Positions 57,559 through 64,000 of a DNA stretch of 64,000 nucleotides are shown here, one piece after another. Position 1 is the first letter of the stretch; each line of letters starts with the position of its first letter. The stretch is from Meandrina meandrites (lineage: Eukaryota; Cnidaria; Anthozoa; Scleractinia; Meandrinidae). The notes under the pieces were generated by a model. The model was not told where the DNA came from and did not search any database. It saw only the letters and a list, made by a program, of their open reading frames with translations. The position numbers and the translations under genes were made by a program. The DNA is taken from contig OY855908.1 in the NCBI GenBank assembly GCA_963693305.1, positions 21,687,493 to 21,751,492 on the forward strand. The letters are read 5' to 3'.

Positions 57559-59153
57559 CAGGGTGTCCAGTTCCTATTTTTTCCTATCTTTTCCTATTTT
57601 TTGAGCATATTCCTATTTTTTCCTATTTTTTAGATGAAACCTCCTTTTTTCCTGCTTTTTAGCTGGTAAAGCCAAAATGTTTTACAAAATTAAAAAAGAA
57701 TCATACTAGTCTTTAATATGCTTTAGAAATAGATTTAACATAAAGCTGGTAGCAGAATGACTTGGATGCTCTAGATTAACAAAATATATCAGGTCCAACC
57801 ATTGCTTGTTGGGCTTCTGTATAAAATGGGGTTGACAGGCCTGCATGACTCTCTAGCGCATGCTTTAGCCTTTTTCATAGTTTGGCTCTTAAGAGTATAT
57901 CTTTGAACAATCTCCCTCTTTCGTATGAAACAAGGGGCGGATCATGGTTGGTTTTGTGACAAAGGGCAAGATTTGTTTGTTTTCCTGTCTTCCTGTCTAG
58001 CTTCCTGTCTTCAAAATTCGCTTCAGTGGTAGTTCATTCTACAGCAAATGTGATTTGAAGTTTTCAATTTTCTCTTTAAATATCTCTTTGCAAGAGTTCG
58101 TTCTGAGAGCCTTTCCTTTAAAGCAGCCTTTTTTTAACTCCCGGTGGGTGAAACAAGCTAAAATTTGTATATTGAAACATCTGAGTAGGCTTATAGATTT
58201 TGGTATCCAGGATTGTAATATTTCTGTGATGGAAATTTCAGCTGTAAATTTGATCGTGGGGTGGTGATTGTTGACTTGTTCTATTAACGACATTATGTCT
58301 TCTCTAATTACACCTGTATATTATGAAGATGTTAGCAGAAGCAACTGCCATTTTTTGTGCCCATGGCTGTACCATGTGTTTGTAGGTAGTTTTTTCCAGC
58401 AAACTGGAATAAGTTTTCTTGTAGAATTAGTCTTAGCGCTTAGTAGTCATGTAGGGATAGGAGGTTCATTCATGTAGGATGCTATGTATGCTTGCATAAT
58501 GTGTGAATTCCCTCTTGTGGTATATTTGTATAACACTTCCAAATTCCAATTTGATTGGGAATACATGGCCCCACAAGCTTCTAGCTTTAAATACCACCAT
58601 GTCTGAATAAAGGTTATTTATTTATTTATTTTATTTATTTGTATAGAGGCTCGTTATATCCATTGAACAAGTATTACTGCTGCTGGGACTTTCCTTTTCT
58701 CTATGCAATTAGTGAAGTCAGTGGTATCTTTGAGATATGACTCCAGTTATTGTGCTTCGACTGGGCTGAAGTAGTTTATCAACAAATGATGATGGTTTCT
58801 TTGTCTGCCCATCACACCCTGATGTTATTGGTCTACCAACTGGGGTCTGTTTGTGTATTTTGGAGAGGCTGTAGAATTCTGGAATGTGAGGCGTGTTTCG
58901 TGTTTGACAAAGCCATTTATTAGTCATTTCATCTATGTGATTCCCCTGGTAGAGATCTTTGATAACTCTTTGGTTCTTCTCAACTTTTATAGTGGTGGAT
59001 TGGGATAGCAGAAGGGGGTGTAGGGAGGCTATCTTTATCTATCAAAGTACTATCGATTTTTCTCCTATTTTTTAGACAAAGTTTCCTATTTTTTCCTATT
59101 TTTCAATCCTAAAATTCCTATTTTTTTGAGCAGCTATGTCACTGGACACCCTG
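57559..59153. mobile_element. hAT-like DNA element, 1.6 kb
   Basis: The ends CAGGGTGTCCAGT and ACTGGACACCCTG are perfect 13-bp inverted repeats and TGTATG occurs directly on both sides (57553-57558 and 59154-59159). CAGGG-type ends are typical of hAT elements, though those usually give 8-bp duplications. Subterminal arrays of CCTATTTTTT lie at both ends (57572-57640, 59060-59130). The interior contains a Penelope-like fragment rather than a transposase. Confidence 0.75.
58039..58930 (-). pseudogene. Penelope-like reverse transcriptase fragment
   Basis: Minus strand. 58927-58718 encodes I-P-E-F-Y-S-L-S-K-I-H-K and G-R-P-I-T-S-G-C-D-G, the palm-entry motif of Penelope-like reverse transcriptases. 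58293-58039 encodes the later N-N-H-H-P-T-I-K-F-T-A-E and L-R-T-N-S segments. The part in between is decayed, and there is no GIY-YIG domain. It differs from the intron 2 Penelope family. Confidence 0.75.
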
Positions 59154-59159
59154 TGTATG

Positions 59160-59888
59160 TCTCTAAGCTTCTCCAGCAATAAAATATCGGTTTGTAAGAT
59201 AAAGATACTATCTAAAGTAAGAACAGGGCGCCGATGAGACCAAATGCAATATTTAGTTTTCGTGGAACAGTTACTTCTCAATACTGTCTAACAACGGCAA
59301 AAAGCTTTTCATCAATATAACTTTTTTCTTTCTGCAGCAAGGGAACTGGGAATTCTTCTTTATTAAAGCGAACAATTGGACAATGAATATGTCATCAACA
59401 ACTAAGTTATTGAAAAAAGAGCACTTTGAACGAATGTACCGGTATTTAAAATATGTGTTTGCCTCAAAACCGGCAGAATCACTCGTGCGTGACACAAATC
59501 AATCAGGGACAGTTGAAGTGCGATTATTTTTTTTTTTTACAATGTACCGGTAGGCAATCTTTCAAATAAATACTATTTTCCCAACGTCTGAAATGTTAAG
59601 AACTTTAAACTATATTTTACTGTGTTGCCTTTACCCAGAAAATATATTTATTCTTTTGTTATGTGTCACGTGCTGAGTTTGGCAAATTGCAATTTTGTCG
59701 AACTTTGGTCAACGTTTGTATGGAATTGCTACTGGATCCCACACATTTGAAACCCTAAACCTAAAATTCAATGACAGGACTCTCTCTCATTCAAATACCA
59801 GAAGATTTGAAGCACTACCGGTCAGCTTTTTTGTCCGCTGGACTCGGGTTATTTTAGACTTCTGTTTAAATGAGAAAAGTGTGTCTAC
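59160..59888. other. Intron 8 stretch, nothing recognised
   Basis: AT-rich DNA between the hAT-like element and the family 2 copy. Confidence 0.4.
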
Positions 59889-59892
59889 TTAA

Positions 59893-60241
59893 TCGAAGCT
59901 CAGTTTGCTCAGAAATAAGCAGAGATAGAAAATAATAACTATCTTTCGACTAAGGACGAGTTAATCTATATAATTAAAATTAGGAAAGATTCACAGCAGT
60001 TGAAATGCCTGTGTAGCAGGAAGCTGAAAAGTGTAAAATTTCGGATCGTCGAGACGTGTATTTTGAGCTTCCGGTACGATGACCGTTTTTCATGGATCTG
60101 CCGTCAAATTAAATAGTTCAAAATACTAACTTCATATCTTTCAGTTACGTACCTAGGCCTTCAAACTGACAAAGTATGAGCGAAATCGATTTTTTGACCG
60201 TGGCCACATTTTTCAATTCGATTCTTACTGACACTCGCTCT
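59893..60241. mobile_element. TTAA-flanked element, family 2 copy b (inverted)
   Basis: TTAA at 59889-59892 and 60242-60245. The 349-bp block is the reverse complement of 54008-54357 with scattered differences. It ends 82 nt before exon 9. Confidence 0.8.
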
Positions 60242-60323
60242 TAATTATGAATTTTCTATCCCATTTACACGTACAGTCATGGTGTACTTTAAAATCTTGT
60301 TCACATATGAATTGTTTATTTAG

Positions 60324-60422
60324 GAAATGTGTGTTGGACTAAACATTAGTGACCTCAGAGATATTCCAGACAAAATAAACACTATGAATATGACTGCAGA
60401 GTCCTACCCTGCCATGGAAGAG
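60324..60422 (+). CDS. CEP70: CEP70-like exon 9 of window, 33 codons
   Basis: The acceptor TTATTTAG ends at 60323 and the donor GTTTGT starts at 60423. The exon reads from E-M-C-V-G-L-N-I-S-D-L to S-Y-P-A-M-E-E, phase 0 at both ends. The CDS continues directly into exon 10. The CEP70 C-terminal region also has a C-x-x-I-N/N-I-S type helix at this place (memory comparison). Confidence 0.75.
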
Positions 60423-63033
60423 GTTTGTTTTGTTTATTGTTTGCTGCAAGTCCTCATGCAAGTGTGTAACCAAGCAGCAATATATACATGGGCTAACATA
60501 ACATGCTGCAACCAGGGCCACCTAAGCAGTGAACCAAACCATGTTGCAGAACAGAAACAAAAATTCCAACTTCAGCTGTTTGAGCCAATCAGTTTTTAGT
60601 ACAGAGTGCACTTTTGTGATGGGTTAGATTTGTTTGCCATGGGTGTAACTCTCTAACATGCTTTTGTGAAACTCTTGTGCCAGGCATGAGGAAGGCCTTT
60701 TTCTGTGTGTCCGATGTCAATATGACTTGTATTTCACAGATGTACTTGTATTAAACCACCCTATATTAAGTTCTCTTTGTGGTCCTTAAGTTCTCTTTGT
60801 GCATTCTTTGCTAACTGTTTATGTGCGTCCTTACTGTGCACTAGTCATAATGTTATGGCACTTGTAAAAAACTGTAAAAAAAAATTAATGAACAAGAAAT
60901 CCATATGAGATAAGTTTAAAAATTTTCCAATATTTCAGTGCATATGTGGTCGCTAAATAGGCCAGTTTCGTACTCTCGGTTTTGAACTGGAACTAGCATG
61001 CAATGTAGGCTAATGTGGGGGAATATCATTAAAAACAGCATCATCTCATTTGCATTAGAAAAGATTTACCTGCATTAGCCTCAATTGCAAGCTAGTTCCA
61101 GTTCGATACTGAGAATACGAAAACGGCCTATTATTAGCTTTTCTTTAAGGAACATTGCCAGTTAAATTAATTTGCTTTTAAATCCACTCATACAACAGTC
61201 AGCAGAGAATATTGCATTCCTGGAATATATTTACAATATGTTTAGACTAACAAAGACTGATTTTTGGCTCATGTCACATGTCTGGACATGACACAAGAGT
61301 ATTGCAGGTGCTTTTCTGCATTCCTGTATAAACATTCTGAATGTAAAATCCTGGTTAAGATTTGGTATTCTAGGAATGCATCGTAAAATATTATGTAAGA
61401 TTCATCATCATGTGTAAGATTTGGTATTCTGGGAATGCAATTCGATTTGGTGGGTTAATCAAATGACTAGTTTCAGAACTGTTTTTGAAACCCTTTCAGT
61501 TACCTGTAAATTGAAACTGCAAACAAATAGCACTAAATGTCTAAAAAAAATAAAAATTACTGGTGGTTTTCATCTGTGTTTCAAAAACTGTTTGTTTGCC
61601 TGAAACCTGTCAATTACAGAGCAGGCAGATAGAAATGTTTTGTCCGATTCATGGCTTTGTAGCATTGTTCACAACTGAGTTATTAAAAAGTAGTTTTGAC
61701 AAAATTACAGTATTAAGTATGCAACCGCAATGTGATTAATATTATTTGATTCTACCATATGATTAACATTATTTGGTTTCACTAAAAAGCACTTTGTATA
61801 TCACTTCTTAACTATTATCACCTCTGAAAATTGAAAAACACCACAACACACCTGTTTTCTGACAGTTAAGGAATATTGTTATCCGCAACTTAGCAAATTT
61901 CAAAAGACAGTGTTCATCTCCTAAACGAAGCACTGAATTGATGCCAGAATTTGAATGCAGGTTTATGTTCTTTATGTCTGTAATAGGTAACGTTTTATTT
62001 ATGGTGTCGGATGAAAACCACCAATACAGGTCAGATCAGCTCAGATCAAATTGCAATCCTAGAATACTGAGAATATGCTTCTGTTTATATTACTTGCACA
62101 ATACTGTGACATGAGGCAGCCTAAAGTGCCTTTTGATTTTCAGATTTAGGGTGTTGCGCAAAATAATGAGTATGAATTTTGTAATTCTCGTTACTTTTCC
62201 AATAACTGAACCAAATTGAGTCCCAGCTAAATACGTGTGGGCCTCACAACAACAATTTCATGCAGTCACATAGTAAAACTGACATATGGAATAATACAGA
62301 ACACTAATATAGAAAAAATGCCTGATGGATTATAATGTCAACTTAATTACAACCAAATTCTGAAAATTAATGATAACTCATATTCTCAGTTGTAATAGAT
62401 TCAATAAATGAGGATACACGTATAAAGAGACATGATATAGCATGAGTCAGATGTATTGGCATTTCAGTGTCAGGTTCTGATCACCAGAGAAACTTATGCT
62501 TCTAAATTACCAGCAGAAAAGAGCTCATACCAGCGTGTCAATCATTATGACTACTCTTGCATGATGATAAAAGCAACTGACAACAGATATGGTAAATAGA
62601 ACAGATATTTATTTTCCCCATTTTTGATAATGTGGTAGTTATACCTTATCGCACCTTTTTGGTATGCTTCGGCAGGATATCAGGTGAGTTTTCTTGAGCT
62701 GTAGTACCCATTTTCTCAAGACACAGGCAAACTAAAATACCCATCGTGTGACCAAATGAGCCTGATTTGCAGCCAAACCATACCAGAAAGGTATGCTAAG
62801 ATATTTACTGTACCCAAATTGGGCCAAAATCTGGTGATATCATATCAGTGACTTCATATTTCAAGAGAATCGGGCAATAGGCAAGGCGTCTCATATGCTT
62901 ATTGCCAATGTATGTATGGTAAATGTCCATACTCGGGCTTACTGGTTAAAACAACAAAGTTTGAATTTTCATTTCACGGTGTTCAAGGAAATGCATTAAC
63001 ATGTAATATTTACACACACGGTCTTCTTTGCAG
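60423..63033. other. Intron 9
   Basis: Mostly unrecognised. It contains the hairpin listed separately at 60957-61132, a local duplication of TAAGATTTGGTATTCT (61357 and 61414), and near 62655-62800 partial inverted phrases around CTTTTTGGTATGC and GCATACC-like sequence that may be another old DNA element. Confidence 0.45.
60957..61132. repeat. Hairpin, about 57-bp arms
   Basis: Left ATAGGCCAGTTTCGTA...GAACTGGAACTAGC...AGGCTAATG pairs with right CATTAGCCT...GCTAGTTCCAGTTC...ACGAAAACGGCCTAT. It is a foldback MITE. Confidence 0.85.
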
Positions 63034-63198
63034 TTAATCAGTAATATCATGGATGTGATAAGCTCAAAAGATGGCCCCAAAATATCCGCTGAAGTTTTGT
63101 CACAGAGTGCCATTTCACACGAGTTTCACTGTGAGAAGGCATGGCGGAACATTATTCCAACACTGAGGCTGTGGCTTACAGAACTCTCAGGACTTCAA
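63034..63198 (+). CDS. CEP70: CEP70-like exon 10 of window, 55 codons
   Basis: The acceptor TCTTCTTTGCAG ends at 63033 and the donor GTGAGT starts at 63199. The exon encodes a helical segment ending K-A-W-R-N-I-I-P-T-L-R-L-W-L-T-E-L-S-G-L-Q, which is similar in spacing and character to the F-E-H-L-V-P-V-I-E-M-W segment of CEP70. Phase is 0 at the end, so the next exon must begin in phase 0 beyond the window; no credible further exon was seen up to 64000. Confidence 0.8.
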
Positions 63199-63290
63199 GT
63201 GAGTCACATTAGCAACCCAAAATATCCATAGCTATTTTCCAGTTTATCAGTGAAAGCTGAATAACCATTCTTTGGTGACAAATTACCTTA

Positions 63291-63507
63291 TTAACCGCGC
63301 GGCCATGGGCCGAGCGTGGTTCTTGCTCTGCACGGGATTTATTGGTTTTTTTAACCGCGCGGCCATGGGCCGAGCGCGGTTCTTGCTCTGCACGGGATTT
63401 ATTAACCGCATGGCCATAGGCCGAACGCGGTTCTTGCTCTGCACGGGATTTTTTTTTTAACCGCGCGGCCATGGGCAGAGCGCGGTTCTTGCTCTGCACG
63501 GGATTTA
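63291..63507. repeat. GC-rich hairpin minisatellite, four units
   Basis: Four units (starting near 63291, 63351, 63402, 63457; 51-60 bp each) of TTAACCGCGCGGCCATGGGC, CGAGCGCGGTTCTTGCTC, TGCACGGGATTTATT. Within each, AACCGCGC and GCGCGGTT can pair to make a stem. Differences between units lie mainly in the T-rich linker. It starts 92 nt after exon 10 and stands out from the AT-rich intron around it. Confidence 0.9.
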
Positions 63508-64000
63508 TTTTTCGTTTTTTTTTGTCGGTGACCAGACCCAAACCTCAACTCGGCCAAATCTCGATCGAAACTTTGAATCACGCAACCAATGATGTTTAAT
63601 CGCCAAAAGCTGATGAAACATTAATGTACGGAAAATGTTACGGATATTCTTTTCTTTATTGTAATATTAAATATATTTTCTTTAGGTTTTATGGAAGCGT
63701 TGTATTCGAAGCCAATATTGAATACACTAAAAAATGCAATAACATGTACGTCAGCCATGGAATGCGCTGATGTTGCAGATTTCACTTTCGTTACGTGACA
63801 AATAACATTGTGTTTTCTTTGCAAGTTTATACCGGCAGAAGCGACGGTCATTAATTTATTTGCACTTCTGCAAGTATTTCTTGTGGGTTTAGGTAATTGA
63901 AGTGGATCCTTTGGCTGTTTGATCGAAGCGAGTTTAGAGATTTGAAGGAAAATGAAATATTTGCAAAGGTAAACAATTGAGCGTGCCTGGACATGCAGGG
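63508..64000. other. Intron after exon 10, nothing recognised
   Basis: No credible further exon was found; a TTTAG acceptor-like site at about 63888-63892 leads into a frame with an early stop. Confidence 0.45.

Larger units (their letters stand above)
1121..63198 (+). other. CEP70: CEP70-like centrosomal protein gene, internal part (ten exons)
   Basis: Ten exons, each with AG acceptor and GT (once GC) donor, join into one open frame of 381 codons; the exon phases fit at all nine junctions. The joined protein is mostly coiled coil and its order of landmarks follows vertebrate CEP70 as I remember it: an early heptad stretch, a D-D-Y-E-S motif (exon 4), a K-Q-L-K-D-S-K coiled coil running into L-E-S-R-P (exons 5-6), then a C-terminal helical region with W-R-N-I-I-P-T-L-R-L-W (exon 10). 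Known CEP70 is a protein of about 600 residues at the centrosome that binds gamma-tubulin and supports microtubule organisation and cilium formation. The start codon, N-terminus and roughly the last 150 residues are outside the window. The comparison is from memory, not an alignment; another coiled-coil centrosomal family is the main alternative. Confidence 0.8.

Noticed and set aside
54004..60245. A single 6.2-kb foldback transposon
   Set aside because: Each arm has its own TTAA on both sides, so two independent insertions are at least as likely; kept as a finding, not a feature.
63209..63541. Repeat protein with S-R-A-E-Q-E-P-R-S-A-H-G-R-A units
   Set aside because: The repeats are the DNA minisatellite read in one frame; other frames are equally open and no start context or splice support exists.
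63888..63967. A further exon after a TTTAG-like acceptor
   Set aside because: In the required phase it meets a stop after eight codons and lacks similarity to the expected continuation.
1..64000. CRISPR arrays, bacterial operons or phage genes
   Set aside because: None of the tandem repeats has regular unique spacers, and all recognised coding sequence is metazoan or from eukaryotic retroelements.

Overview
This window looks like an animal nuclear genome, most probably a cnidarian and plausibly a stony coral. That is inference from three things: AT-rich DNA with long introns, one spliced metazoan gene, and a retrotransposon mixture (Ty3, BEL/Pao, Copia, CR1-like, L1/Tx1-like, Penelope-like, tRNA SINEs) typical of such genomes. 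No species marker is visible. Nothing bacterial, no CRISPR array and no rRNA gene was found.

The only host gene recognised is on the + strand and runs across the whole window. Ten short exons (1121-1168, 11562-11735, 20918-21006, 29020-29308, 29587-29675, 47880-47957, 49978-50038, 53914-53964, 60324-60422, 63034-63198) join in one open frame of 1143 nt (381 codons), with compatible phases at every junction. The product is a coiled-coil protein that I identify as the middle of a CEP70-like centrosomal protein. The first and last exons lie outside the window. Exons make up under 2% of the sequence; the rest is intron, largely filled with mobile DNA.

Intron 1 (1169-11561) holds a 3'-truncated Ty3 element with a long Gag-Pol frame (-), a tRNA SINE and a 5'-truncated L1-like LINE. 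Intron 2 (11736-20917) holds a terminal-array element, two Penelope-like copies head to head, a TTAA-flanked MITE, and a SINE with a perfect 12-bp target duplication nested in an inverted-repeat element. Intron 3 (21007-29019) holds a nearly complete CR1-like LINE with PHD finger and 2A-like motif (-) and a second CR1-like LINE (+). Intron 5 (29676-47879, 18.2 kb) is a graveyard of BEL/Pao, Ty3, L1 and Copia remnants plus three TTAA-flanked elements. Introns 6 to 9 hold mostly small non-autonomous DNA elements, a degenerate minisatellite and a hAT-like element containing a Penelope fragment. After the last exon lies a GC-rich hairpin minisatellite (63291-63507).

The most striking pattern is that many unrelated inverted-repeat elements (about a dozen) are bounded on both sides by the tetranucleotide TTAA, the target preference of piggyBac-type transposases. 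No transposase gene of that kind is visible here. I found no convincing new biological system; the strongest observations are the exon reconstruction, the TTAA-element set, the Penelope pair and the CR1 polyprotein architecture.
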